A stretch of 56,011 nucleotides of DNA from Candidatus Melainabacteria bacterium (GTDB lineage Bacteria > Cyanobacteriota > Vampirovibrionia > Obscuribacterales > Obscuribacteraceae), in contig PLXC01000022.1 in the NCBI GenBank assembly GCA_003151275.1, forward strand, positions 1-56,011, in the 5' to 3' direction. The notes under the pieces were generated by a model that worked only from the letters and a program-made list of their open reading frames with translations, was not told where the DNA came from and searched no databases. Shown here piece after piece: positions 16,033 to 24,238 of the stretch. Position 1 is the stretch's first letter; the number at the start of each line of letters is the position of its first letter. Made by a program: the position numbers and the translations under genes.

Positions 16033-16194
16033 TTAGCGTCTCATTACTTCTACAAGATCCGCATAGAGTCCGGCTATTTCGGCTGTAACTTTGGAAGTGG
16101 TCGGATTTTCCTGGGAGTGTTTAGTAAATTCTTCTGCTTTTATTTCGAAGATGCCAATAAGGCGTGCATTGAAGTTCTTGACGTGTTCGTTCAT
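16033..16194 (-). CDS. Small protein of 53 residues, unknown
   Basis: Reading the minus strand from the ATG at 16194 to TAA at 16035-16033 gives a 53-residue protein starting MNEHVKNFNARLIGIFEIKA and ending YADLVEVMRR. It looks like a soluble, amphipathic two-helix protein with no signal peptide. Evidence that it is real: clean start and stop, a strong terminator directly behind it, and coding-like codon choice. The opposite frame of the same stretch gives an aromatic, Cys-rich sequence that does not look like protein. The ribosome binding site is weak. No family is recognised. Confidence 0.6.
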   Translation of the reverse strand: MNEHVKNFNARLIGIFEIKAEEFTKHSQENPTTSKVTAEIAGLYADLVEVMRR

Positions 16195-16363
16195 GGTTGC
16201 TTTCTAGGCTAGGCTTTGGGGACGGGGTGAACCCGCCGAGATGGGGATTGGTTCGAGAAGGTGAATTAATTCTGTCTCAAATGGTTGCCAAGCTCAATAG
16301 GGAATTTGAAAAAAATGGCTGCTGAGCTCACATTTTAATCAAGGGTATATCAGACGGATGCAT

Positions 16364-16387
16364 AAAGGGCCCCTGTTGGAGCCCTTT
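16364..16387 (-). terminator. Intrinsic terminator of the HU gene
   Basis: Read on the minus strand, AAAGGGCTCC and GGGGCCCTTT form a 10-base stem (one T-G pair) around an AACA loop, 24 bases after the stop of the HU gene. The downstream tail is only weakly T-rich. Confidence 0.65.
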
Positions 16388-16411
16388 GCGCAGTTTGAAT
16401 TGTCGTTGTTC

Positions 16412-16774
16412 TCAGCGCTTTTTGGCTTTTGAAGCCTTGCTTGCGGTCTTCTTGGTGGAAGACTTCGTTCCAGGTGCTTGGTAGCTCTTTAGTTTGGAAC
16501 GACCGTCAACAACGTCTTTCAGTTCTTGTCCGGCACGGAAGGCGGGGACTCGGCTGGAAGGAATACGTAGTGGTGCCAATGTTCGGGGATTCCGGCCGGT
16601 TCTGGCTTGACGGTTGCGCCGTTCAAATGTGCCAAAGCCAACTAAGGTGATTTTTTCACCCTTACTCAACGCGCTTGTTACCGAGTGCAGGATGCCGGTT
16701 AAGGTCATGCCCACTTCTGTCTTGGGTTGTCCTGTGAGTTCCGCGATTTCGCTGATCAGGTCAGCTCGGTTCAT
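16412..16774 (-). CDS. hup: HU-family histone-like DNA-binding protein
   Basis: A 120-residue HU/IHF-family protein. The N-terminus (MNRADLISEIAELTG) and the beta-arm region (ITLVGFGTFERRNRQARTGR followed by NPRT, about residues 42-64) are the family signature; the arm bends DNA in the minor groove. After the usual end of HU near residue 90 there is a Lys/Ala/Ser-rich tail (KTASKASKAKKR at the end), like the histone-H1-like tails of some HU proteins. A very strong ribosome binding site (AAGGAGG, seven bases before ATG) fits an abundant protein. Probably dimeric, nucleoid-associated. A promoter is visible at 16827-16856 and a terminator follows the gene. Confidence 0.95.
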   Translation of the reverse strand: MNRADLISEIAELTGQPKTEVGMTLTGILHSVTSALSKGEKITLVGFGTFERRNRQARTGRNPRTLAPLRIPSSRVPAFRAGQELKDVVDGRSKLKSYQAPGTKSSTKKTASKASKAKKR

Positions 16775-16826
16775 CTTGTTTCCTCCTTTGGAGACGAAAA
16801 ACCAGTCAGAGGGCTTCCAGCGCGAG

Positions 16827-16856
16827 ATGTTATCACTGCCTAATGTCTTCTTTCAA
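16827..16856 (-). promoter_or_regulatory. Promoter of the HU gene
   Basis: On the minus strand TTGAAA (16856-16851) and TAACAT (16832-16827) are 18 bases apart, placing the start of transcription about 45 bases before the HU start codon. The -10 overlaps a possible but unlikely early ATG of the divergent regulator gene, an argument for the later start chosen there. Confidence 0.5.
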
Positions 16857-16955
16857 GAGCTGCTGAGCCAAAACCTGCATAATTTAGCCAGAAGTCCGCA
16901 TGCTGCGACAGCGATTTGCTCTGGCATGGCGGATAATGGTAGGGCAGATGGCGAG

Positions 16956-18623
16956 ATGGACATGCTCGACGTTCAGTTATTTCACCAACCAACTCTTAGG
17001 CAACTCCTCAATTCGGAGGCGCTTGCCGAGGCTCAGGTAGTCTATGGCGACGACCTGATCGATCGTCCCGTCGTCCAGGTCGTTGCAAGTTTGTCACCGC
17101 CACCACGCGCCGGCAGCCTTGCCGTTTGTCGGATGGAGGCTGTATTGGGTGTGGAAGCCTCCTCGTTGAAGGGGTTGTCCGCGTTAGCCGTAATCAAGCA
17201 GACTAATTCAGAGAGCCTTCCCCCAGTTACGCCCGTTTCAACCGCGGTGCCTAACCCCTCTCCTCTCAATCTGGGAGTTGACGTTGCTCTGAAACGAATT
17301 ACCAAGCTGTGCAAAGACGAAGAAATACCTCTTGTTCTGATTCCGGGTTTTGGTGATCCAGCGCAAGTGGCTGAGGATGTTCGAATAGCCTTCTTACGCG
17401 AACTCAAATTGAGTAGCGCTCGACTTCACTCTGCCTTGCTTTCCCTCCTCTTAGACGAAGGGCTGGAAGGTTTAGTAGAAGAAGTAAGCAATCGCCTAAA
17501 TCGGCCAGTTGTAGTTGAAACAGCGGACTTTAAAGTTCTCGCCTCCAGAAACATGGGTTCAACTCCGGCTAGTCAGCAACGCTTTCTGGCTGAGGAGGCA
17601 TCAAAAGCGGTTCGACGCCGATTCTCCAGTCACGAGAAATTGCACAACCAAGACATCTGTTTGTCACCGTTGAAAGTTGGCAGACGTCTTATTCTTCCTA
17701 TTCTGCTGAGCGATTCACTAGTCGGCTTTATCGCCGTGATGGTTCGGCCAAATGACGACTTGGAAATGGTTGGCGAGTATTTGCAAGCCGCGGCATTAGC
17801 GGCTATGGTCGAGTTTAGTCAACGGCGACGCGATGGTTCTGTCTTCACAGTTACACAACAAAGTCTTCTCAAGGATCTTCTATCCGGAAACAGTTTATCT
17901 GCCTCAGATCAAGAGAGACTAGAGCGCCATTATGGTTTTGACTTGTGTGATGGACTTCTGATGTTTGCAGTTGAGTCAAACGTGACTGGGGGCGGTTCGA
18001 CGAAGAATTTTCCCGAGGATGGTTTTGCTTCTACCGAGATTGAAGGCACGCGAGTTTTTGTGGTGCCATTTCTTGAAAAATCGGGCACGACCTGGCAGAA
18101 AGAAGCACAGTCATTGATTGATAAAATCAAAGCTTCAACCGGCGCCGCTGAGAATTCGAAAATTCAGATTGGAGCGGCAAGAACTGCTCAAACCATTTTA
18201 GATCTTCCTGAAGCATACAGAGAAGCGAGACAAGCGCTGATCATCGGTTCGATGGTACATGGCGACAATGACTTTGTCATCGGATACGGTGAACTCGGAA
18301 TTAAAAGATTACTTTATTTGATGATCGATCACCCAGAGCTCGAGAGATTTTATGAGGAGAATTTGGCACCACTTGAAGCTTACGATACCGAGTGGGAAAG
18401 TGAATTGGTGCCAAGCTTGCGCGTGTATTTAGAACAGGGTGCAAATCTGAACTCGGCTGCTAGAGCGCTTTTTATTCACAGGCATACGCTTCGTTATCGA
18501 TTGGAACAAATTGCAGACATTCTTAAAGTTGATATCGATTCACAGGAAGTATTGTTGAATTTGCAGATTGCATATTTGATCCGGGACATGAAAAACAACA
18601 TTCGAGGCAAGGGAAGATCTTGA
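16956..18623 (+). CDS. PucR/CdaR-type transcriptional regulator
   Basis: A 555-residue protein in three parts: an N-terminal PucR-like sensor domain starting at QPTLRQLLNSEALAEAQVVY, a middle GAF/GGDEF-like region, and a C-terminal PucR helix-turn-helix (LNSAARALFIHRHTLRYRLE, about 45 residues from the end). Such regulators often control purine, polyamine or sugar catabolism in response to a metabolite. The frame is open back to 16614, which would overlap HU. I place the start at ATG 16956 because it lies about 10 residues before the conserved domain and leaves room for the HU promoter; 16827, 16926 and 16962 are alternatives. The next gene, potA-like, begins 10 bases after its stop, so polyamine transport may be a target. 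Confidence 0.8.
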   Translation: MDMLDVQLFHQPTLRQLLNSEALAEAQVVYGDDLIDRPVVQVVASLSPPPRAGSLAVCRMEAVLGVEASSLKGLSALAVIKQTNSESLPPVTPVSTAVPNPSPLNLGVDVALKRITKLCKDEEIPLVLIPGFGDPAQVAEDVRIAFLRELKLSSARLHSALLSLLLDEGLEGLVEEVSNRLNRPVVVETADFKVLASRNMGSTPASQQRFLAEEASKAVRRRFSSHEKLHNQDICLSPLKVGRRLILPILLSDSLVGFIAVMVRPNDDLEMVGEYLQAAALAAMVEFSQRRRDGSVFTVTQQSLLKDLLSGNSLSASDQERLERHYGFDLCDGLLMFAVESNVTGGGSTKNFPEDGFASTEIEGTRVFVVPFLEKSGTTWQKEAQSLIDKIKASTGAAENSKIQIGAARTAQTILDLPEAYREARQALIIGSMVHGDNDFVIGYGELGIKRLLYLMIDHPELERFYEENLAPLEAYDTEWESELVPSLRVYLEQGANLNSAARALFIHRHTLRYRLEQIADILKVDIDSQEVLLNLQIAYLIRDMKNNIRGKGRS

Positions 18624-18632
18624 GCAAGCCGA

Positions 18633-19775
18633 GTGATTGAATATCAGCACATTGCCACAGCTCATAAGACTTCAACGAGTGCCGCAGTTGAAGTAGTAAA
18701 TGTTTCCAAAAAGTTTGGCAGCAGCTTAGCTGTTAATAAGATCAATCTGAATATTGAAGAAGGAGAATTTTTTAGTTTTCTTGGACCATCCGGGTGCGGC
18801 AAAACCACGTTGTTGCGCATGATCGCTGGTTTTGAGAATCCGACTGAGGGTAAAGTTTTGATTGCTGGAACTGACATGAGCGGGGTGCCTCCACATAAGC
18901 GCCCAGTTAATATGGTGTTCCAGAACTATGCTCTATTCCCACATCTAACCATTGGGCAGAACGTGGCATTCGGATTGAAGTCGAATCGTAAATTCAATCA
19001 GGCTGAAGTTGGTCAGAGAGTTAAAGAGTCACTTGAGTTGGTTCGTTTAAGTCAACTAATAGATCGATTTCCAAGCCAACTTTCTGGCGGGCAACAACAG
19101 CGCGCCGCCTTGGCGAGAGCCGTGATAAACAATCCAGCAGTGCTGTTGCTTGACGAACCTCTCTCAGCCCTCGATCCTCAAATTCGAGAAGAAATGCAGG
19201 TCGAATTGGCGCGGCTGCAGAAGCGGCTCAACATGACGTTCATTATGGTTACTCACGATCAGGACGAAGCGCTCGCCTTGTCTAGCCGTGTAGCCGTTTT
19301 CTGTCAAGGCAACCTTGAGCAAGTGGGAACACCAGAGCAGATATTTGAACACCCTGCTACGACGTTTGTGGCTAAATTCATTGGCCAAACAAATTTGCTC
19401 CCAGGAGAAATTGTTGAATGCGCAACAGATACATACTGCATTTCCATCGGTCTCGGAACCGTGCTAACGGTACCTGCGCAACCCTCTGGACTCTCTGCGG
19501 GGGCTGAAACGATCGTCTGGGTAAAACCTCATGGCATACAATTGCTCGCCGAAGGCAACAACCCTTCTAGACAAACTAATGAATTAGACGTATTGATTTC
19601 TGGGCGCATGTATCAGGGAACGACAACCGAGTATCTGGCTCGACTGCAAGATGGCATCGAACTACGCGTATCCTGTCTAAACAGTGCGCACCATCGAACG
19701 TCGGTGTTCGAAATTGGTGACAAGGTGCGCGCATATATTCCACCTGATGCTTGTGCCTTAATAACTCAAAAATAA
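18633..19775 (+). CDS. potA: Spermidine/putrescine-type ABC transporter ATP-binding protein (PotA-like)
   Basis: A 380-residue ABC ATPase with Walker A GPSGCGKTTLLRM (about residue 53-65), Q-loop VFQNYALFPHLTIG, signature LSGGQQQRAALARA, Walker B VLLLDEPLSALDP and switch His MVTHDQDEALAL. A C-terminal TOBE-like domain follows (EIVWVKPHGIQLL-type strands), as in PotA, MalK and related importers. Together with the PotD-like binding protein at 20469 it points to polyamine uptake. The two permease genes expected beside it are not in the window. It begins with GTG 10 bases after the regulator gene and is probably co-transcribed with it. A terminator follows at 19777. Confidence 0.85.
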   Translation: MIEYQHIATAHKTSTSAAVEVVNVSKKFGSSLAVNKINLNIEEGEFFSFLGPSGCGKTTLLRMIAGFENPTEGKVLIAGTDMSGVPPHKRPVNMVFQNYALFPHLTIGQNVAFGLKSNRKFNQAEVGQRVKESLELVRLSQLIDRFPSQLSGGQQQRAALARAVINNPAVLLLDEPLSALDPQIREEMQVELARLQKRLNMTFIMVTHDQDEALALSSRVAVFCQGNLEQVGTPEQIFEHPATTFVAKFIGQTNLLPGEIVECATDTYCISIGLGTVLTVPAQPSGLSAGAETIVWVKPHGIQLLAEGNNPSRQTNELDVLISGRMYQGTTTEYLARLQDGIELRVSCLNSAHHRTSVFEIGDKVRAYIPPDACALITQK

Positions 19776-19776
19776 A

Positions 19777-19799
19777 AAGCCCGCTGAAACTGCGGACTT
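19777..19799. terminator. Bidirectional terminator between potA and KGG gene
   Basis: AAGCCCGC and GCGGACTT pair (one mismatch) around a 7-base loop, with T-rich sequence on the far side for both directions. It lies directly after the potA-like stop and 27 bases beyond the stop of the converging KGG gene. Confidence 0.65.
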
Positions 19800-19825
19800 C
19801 TTATGTTTTTTTGCGATCGGTCGCG

Positions 19826-20086
19826 TTAGCGGCTAGTCTTTCCGCCGGCTTCACCGCCTTTGCGTCCGATAGCAGACATATGTTCTCGATTTTGACTAAC
19901 GGCTTCTCCGCCTTTTCGTCCAATCTCAGACATATGCTCACGATTTTGGCTTACTGCCTGTCCGCCTTTGCTAGCAATGGATTTTTGCTGGGCTGGGTCC
20001 ATGGCTGCGAATCCGCGTTCTCCCCTCTTACCACTGTTGGATTTGTCACTGATGGGTTCGAACTCTTGGTCACTACTTTGCTGCAT
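19826..20086 (-). CDS. KGG-repeat stress-induced protein (GsiB/Con-10-like)
   Basis: An 86-residue hydrophilic protein with tandem copies of a KGG motif unit: SIASKGGQAVSQNREHMSE, IGRKGGEAVSQNREHMSA, then IGRKGGEAGGKTSR. The repeat is also visible in the DNA as an imperfect direct repeat of about 66 bases. Proteins of this family (GsiB, YciG, conidiation protein 10) are glycine-rich, disordered and accumulate under general stress or desiccation; the molecular role is uncertain. AAGGAGG ten bases before the ATG makes the start clear. It converges with the potA-like gene and interrupts the potA-potD arrangement on the other strand. Confidence 0.85.
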   Translation of the reverse strand: MQQSSDQEFEPISDKSNSGKRGERGFAAMDPAQQKSIASKGGQAVSQNREHMSEIGRKGGEAVSQNREHMSAIGRKGGEAGGKTSR

Positions 20087-20271
20087 AACTTTGGTCCTCC
20101 TTCGACACGGTGTTAGACGGCAGTTCTGATCCCTCTGTTCCTGCGATTAATTGGCGCTTTTAGAGTCACTACGTTTGTTAAAGTCCATCTACAGCCGCTT
20201 TCAGAGCAATAACCTGGCTGAAATGAATGGAATAAGCGGCGATTTAGCAATAAGATCTTGCGATTTTGGCT

Positions 20272-20301
20272 TTGTCCTTTTAATTTATTGTCGACTATAA
20301 G
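20272..20301 (+). promoter_or_regulatory. Possible promoter in the 20087-20468 gene-free stretch
   Basis: TTGTCC (20272-20277) and TATAAG (20296-20301) are 18 bases apart and point toward the PotD-like gene. The 382-base stretch must also carry the KGG promoter on the other strand. I see no other gene or strong hairpin in it. Confidence 0.35.
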
Positions 20302-20468
20302 TAACAGGCAGCAACTGTGTACTCAGCAGTGAACGATGTCTTTGACGATTTATTCGAGATTAATTCGAATTGCTTACTCCGCCGGGCGGTTGCCAAGCGC
20401 GTTTCGATGGTTCTACCTATTTTGAGGGATGTCTATTAAAATGCTCTTCGTTGTGGACGGGTAAAAGC

Positions 20469-21527
20469 TTGAATCGACGGCGTTTTCTAGGATGGTCGCT
20501 GAGCACTATATTAGGTGCCACACTGACGTCGTGCACACAAGACACCAAATCGATTCAAAAAAAACAGCTAAACATTTACAGCTGGGCTGACTATCTGCAT
20601 CCTGATACGATTCCAGAATTTGAGCGCCGGTTTGGTATCCACGTTGTCTATGACACGTTTGCTTCCAACGAGTCCCTGCTGGCAAAACTTCAGGCTGGTG
20701 CCACTGCATACGACATCATTGTGCCAACCAGTTATATGATCAAACAACTTCGTAAACTCAACAAATTATCGGTCTTAGACCACCACAGGCTGACTAATCT
20801 CAAAAATATAATGCCTAGGTTTGTCGATCCAAAATTTGATCCGCATTTAGAACACTCAATTCCATATACGTGGGGAACTACCGGAATCGCATTCAATTCG
20901 GCGGCAGTTGCAAAGGCTGACTGGCCAACGAATACAGATATATTTTGGAACGCAAAATACGCTCATCGGATGACGCTGCTCGATGATGCCAGAGAAACCA
21001 TTGGAATGTCGCTTAAGAAGCGAGGTCATTCGTTTAATTCCATTGACGAACCGATGATCAGTGCTGCAGTCGCAGATCTCGTGGTGCAAAAGCCTTTGAC
21101 GATGTGTTACACCTCTGACCAAGTAATAGTTCAACTGGCTTCAGCGGATAGTTGGCTTTCCCTCGTCTATAGCGGTGATGCGTATCAAGCTCAACGCGAA
21201 AATAAAGACGTTAAATATGTCATACCGGAAAATGGCACATCGATTTGGCTCGACAGCCTCTGTATTCCAAATGGTGCTCCGCACGTGGAGAATGCCTACA
21301 AGTGGATTAACTTCATGCTGGAACCGGAAGTGGCAGCTGCAACCGCGTCATACACAAGATACGCGACTCCAAACGAATTGGCTTTTAAGTTACTTCCAGC
21401 GGATGTTTCACAAGATCGCAATTTATATCCGCCTCCTGACGTGATGGCGCAATGTGAAGAGCTTGCAGACATTGGATCTGGCATCTTTATCTATGATCAA
21501 ATGTGGACTGAATTAAAGTGCTCTTAG
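20469..21527 (+). CDS. potD: Polyamine-binding lipoprotein (PotD/PotF-like)
   Basis: A 352-residue solute-binding protein of the PotD/PotF family. The N-terminus is a Tat-lipoprotein signal: NRRRFLGWSLSTI followed by the lipobox LTSC near residue 20. The mature part starts LNIYSWADYLHPDTIPEFER, the standard opening of the family, and contains TAYDIIVPTSYMIKQL and IPYTWGTTGIAFNS, which line the ligand cleft. It should capture putrescine or spermidine outside the cytoplasmic membrane for the PotA-driven importer. The start is uncertain: TTG at 20469 directly precedes the Tat motif, and an upstream TTG at 20370 gives an unlikely extension. PotB/PotC permeases are not nearby. Confidence 0.82.
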   Translation: MNRRRFLGWSLSTILGATLTSCTQDTKSIQKKQLNIYSWADYLHPDTIPEFERRFGIHVVYDTFASNESLLAKLQAGATAYDIIVPTSYMIKQLRKLNKLSVLDHHRLTNLKNIMPRFVDPKFDPHLEHSIPYTWGTTGIAFNSAAVAKADWPTNTDIFWNAKYAHRMTLLDDARETIGMSLKKRGHSFNSIDEPMISAAVADLVVQKPLTMCYTSDQVIVQLASADSWLSLVYSGDAYQAQRENKDVKYVIPENGTSIWLDSLCIPNGAPHVENAYKWINFMLEPEVAAATASYTRYATPNELAFKLLPADVSQDRNLYPPPDVMAQCEELADIGSGIFIYDQMWTELKCS

Positions 21528-21646
21528 TGCGCTAAACCCGATAGAACCTTGACTAGCATCTTGTTAACTTAATTTATCTCGAAACAGCCGCCTGGATTAG
21601 GTTTTTGCACTTGCACGCGACGATATTCAGGCAATATTCTAAATCG

Positions 21647-22783
21647 ATGCAGACTGATAGACCGGTAATTAGAGGTGTGAATCCGCAAGGAGCAAGCACA
21701 AGTTGGGCAGGCCTATGCGGCAAGCAAACGGCTGTGGCAGCTAGTGTTTTATTCACTTTGTTAGCTCTGGAAGTTGGCGCCCGGCTCATTGTATCGATTG
21801 GATCTCCTCCTGAATTCTACTCTGCAGATTTCGATAAGAAGTATGCCTTAGCCAAAAGCTTATCGCCTAAAGATGGGCACAGCATAATACTGCTGGGTAC
21901 ATCTAGAACCCAAAGAGGAATTTACCCTGAACTGGTGGCAAGCGAACTGAACCGTCTTGGTTGCGAATCGAGTGTCATAAATCTTGCCACTTACGGGTCT
22001 CTGCCTCAAGATGAGAAATTCCTTTGCGAAACTGCATTTGAGTCAGGTTTTACGCCGTCAATGATCACTTATGACGTTGGCCCGGAAGACGTGCTTTATC
22101 GTGCCGGTAAGGCTGGCTTTTCAGCTGAGTTTGCTAATTCACCTTCTGGAAGCGCTTTCCTTCGTGAAAAGACAAGTCTGCTAGGACAGCTCAGGCGGTT
22201 GATTGATCAGAACTTATACTTGATCTCACATCGACAATTTTTTAAAAGTATTGTCACCACTATCCCTGAGCGCCTTTTAAAACCGCTGGATGCTTATGCG
22301 ACTGGACCCGTGGGTGTCGGTGCGGAAGGTTCGCCTCTCGGTTGGGCTCCAGGCTATCGCATGCTAACTACAGCGCAATGTAACGAGCAAATTGATGAGT
22401 ACTGTGGCTCCATCCCGCCGCCCGCATTTGATTTTGCATCGCCAGTGATTGCTCACCAAAAGTATCTTTCGCCAATCATCGATCTTTGCCGCGAAAGAAA
22501 AATTCCGCTCGTATTGCTCTGGCTTCCTAGACCAGGGCATTCTCTTGATTTGTGTGATAAATTTCTGGCCAAATTCTCAATCAAATCTTCTGAACTAATA
22601 CACGAGACGGCGAATGGCAGCAAAGCGCTTTTAATTGATTTGCATACCGATGACGAAAATGGACACTATTCAGATGTTACTCACTTGAGCGTCGTTGGCT
22701 CAGTGAAAGCGAGTTACGAGCTCGCCAGGCAACTCGCCGTGAAGCCGTTTCGAGACATTTTGGCCAGGTGTGAGGCAAAATGA
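21647..22783 (+). CDS. SGNH-hydrolase-like membrane-anchored protein paired with MBOAT
   Basis: A 378-residue protein with one N-terminal membrane helix (AVAASVLFTLLALEVGARLI) and an extracytoplasmic SGNH-like domain. The domain opens with SIILLGTSRTQRGIYPEL (GTS in place of GDS), includes VINLATYGSLPQDEKF, and ends with YSDVTHLSVVGSVKAS, the D-xx-H block of the fold. Such proteins work with MBOAT acyltransferases to acetylate polysaccharides, as AlgJ/AlgX do for alginate. Its stop overlaps the start of the MBOAT gene by four bases (ATGA), so the pair is translationally coupled. I chose ATG at 21647; a TTG at 21605 is possible. Confidence 0.78.
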   Translation: MQTDRPVIRGVNPQGASTSWAGLCGKQTAVAASVLFTLLALEVGARLIVSIGSPPEFYSADFDKKYALAKSLSPKDGHSIILLGTSRTQRGIYPELVASELNRLGCESSVINLATYGSLPQDEKFLCETAFESGFTPSMITYDVGPEDVLYRAGKAGFSAEFANSPSGSAFLREKTSLLGQLRRLIDQNLYLISHRQFFKSIVTTIPERLLKPLDAYATGPVGVGAEGSPLGWAPGYRMLTTAQCNEQIDEYCGSIPPPAFDFASPVIAHQKYLSPIIDLCRERKIPLVLLWLPRPGHSLDLCDKFLAKFSIKSSELIHETANGSKALLIDLHTDDENGHYSDVTHLSVVGSVKASYELARQLAVKPFRDILARCEAK

Positions 22784-24216
22784 CTCTACTATCGATTCAA
22801 TTCATGGCTTTTGTCCTCGCCTGGGGCTTATTGTTTTTTGTCAGCCCGGCGAAATTTAGACCATTTGTTCTTCTGCTCTCGAACTTTGTATTTTACGGAT
22901 TTTTCAGCTTCCCCATACTTTGTCTAATAGTCACTTGTAGTTCTGCTGACTTTATTGTCAGTAAACTGATAGCCCAGAGTGGAAGCATCAAGCGCAAGAA
23001 GGTTTTGCTGTTCGGCGCAATTTCCTACAACGTTTTACTCCTGGTTCTCTTCAAGTATTCGAATTGGCTTCTAAGTGTTGCTGCGCATATTGCTAGTATT
23101 GTTGGTATCGATTGTGGTGCCAGGATGCACCTCGATCTGATCCTTCCGTTGGGAATTTCCTTCTACACTTTGGAATCAATAAGTTATCTCGTCGATGTCT
23201 ACAGAGGCTCGGCTCCGGCTAAGTCGTGGTGGCACTATAACCTTTATATGATGTGGTTCCCGCATCTACTGGCAGGTCCAATCGTTCGCTTCTGCAAGCT
23301 TAGTGAACAATACATCAATGGGATCGAGAGACCCAGTTTGAGTCGTGTTAAGGAGGGGTTTCTTCTCATACTCTTTGGTTGCGTCGGGAAGGTTGTGGTG
23401 GCAGATTTTGCTGCCTCTGTTGCCGACCCAATTTTCAACAACCCTGGTCAGCAGGGGGCGTTGATTACCGCCGCTGGATTTCTGGCGTTTGGCACCCAGC
23501 TTCTTTGGGACTTTTGGGGTTACTCGCAAATCGCTCGAGGGATTTCTCTTTTATTCAATATCGAGTTGCCCGTCAATTTTAACCGCCCGTTCACAGCCAA
23601 AAATTTGGCGGATTTCTGGCAACGTTGGCACATATCCCTATCGCAATGGTTGCATGATTATGTGTTTTTGCCGCTGGGCGGGCGAACTCGGAATTTGCAG
23701 AAGTCCATGATTGCCGTTTCCATCACAATGTTTGTTGCTGGTCTTTGGCACGGTGCGAACACTAAATATCTGGCGCTTGGTCTGTACTTTGCCGTTGGTA
23801 TCTCGGCTTATCACTTGTACCGTCGATGCCGTCATCGGATTTTCGGAAAATCCGAAAGCGCGCTGTTGAGGAGCCATTTTTACGGCAGCGCCTGTTGGTG
23901 TTTAACGCAGGCCTATGTCATTATCGGAGCTAGTTTCTTGCGGGTGCCCAATCTAAATACACTGAGTTCGATGCTTCAGAAATTTGGTCAAAGATCGGAT
24001 ATTTTGCAAGACGCACTTACTAGTGGAGGGAGATCTGCCCTGTTTTGTATCACTATGTTCTGGATATTGAGTTGGGTGCCTTTTAGGCGCATTTACAACG
24101 ATCACTTTGTTCGCATTCCGTCATTTGTGCAGGCACCTGCTTTTGCTTGCGTGATAGCTCTGTGTTGGATATGCGCGGCGCAAACACCAAAGCCATTTAT
24201 ATACTTTCAATTTTGA
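22780..24216 (+). CDS. MBOAT O-acyltransferase (AlgI/DltB-like)
   Basis: A 478-residue polytopic membrane protein of the membrane-bound O-acyltransferase family. It has the opening ALVLAWGLLFFV-type helices, PLGISFYTLESISYLVDVYR near residue 125-145, FWQRWHISLSQWLHDYVFLP near 285, and the catalytic-His segment VAGLWHGANTKYLALG near 320. Family members such as AlgI and DltB pass acyl groups from the cytosol across the membrane to extracellular polymers. Coupled to the SGNH-like gene before it, this is a complete acylation pair. The polymer is probably the exopolysaccharide encoded around it; that is inference. Confidence 0.92.
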   Translation: MTLLSIQFMAFVLAWGLLFFVSPAKFRPFVLLLSNFVFYGFFSFPILCLIVTCSSADFIVSKLIAQSGSIKRKKVLLFGAISYNVLLLVLFKYSNWLLSVAAHIASIVGIDCGARMHLDLILPLGISFYTLESISYLVDVYRGSAPAKSWWHYNLYMMWFPHLLAGPIVRFCKLSEQYINGIERPSLSRVKEGFLLILFGCVGKVVVADFAASVADPIFNNPGQQGALITAAGFLAFGTQLLWDFWGYSQIARGISLLFNIELPVNFNRPFTAKNLADFWQRWHISLSQWLHDYVFLPLGGRTRNLQKSMIAVSITMFVAGLWHGANTKYLALGLYFAVGISAYHLYRRCRHRIFGKSESALLRSHFYGSACWCLTQAYVIIGASFLRVPNLNTLSSMLQKFGQRSDILQDALTSGGRSALFCITMFWILSWVPFRRIYNDHFVRIPSFVQAPAFACVIALCWICAAQTPKPFIYFQF

Positions 24217-24238
24217 GCCGACTTCAGGGGGGGAAGAA

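Noticed and set aside
16003..16212. Plus-strand frame of 69 codons
   Set aside because: Product is aromatic- and Cys-rich without family features, and it lies opposite the better supported 53-codon gene and over a terminator.
19751..20116. Plus-strand frame of 121 codons
   Set aside because: It runs antisense to the KGG gene, whose repeats and ribosome binding site are clear, and its repeats are only the reflection of those.
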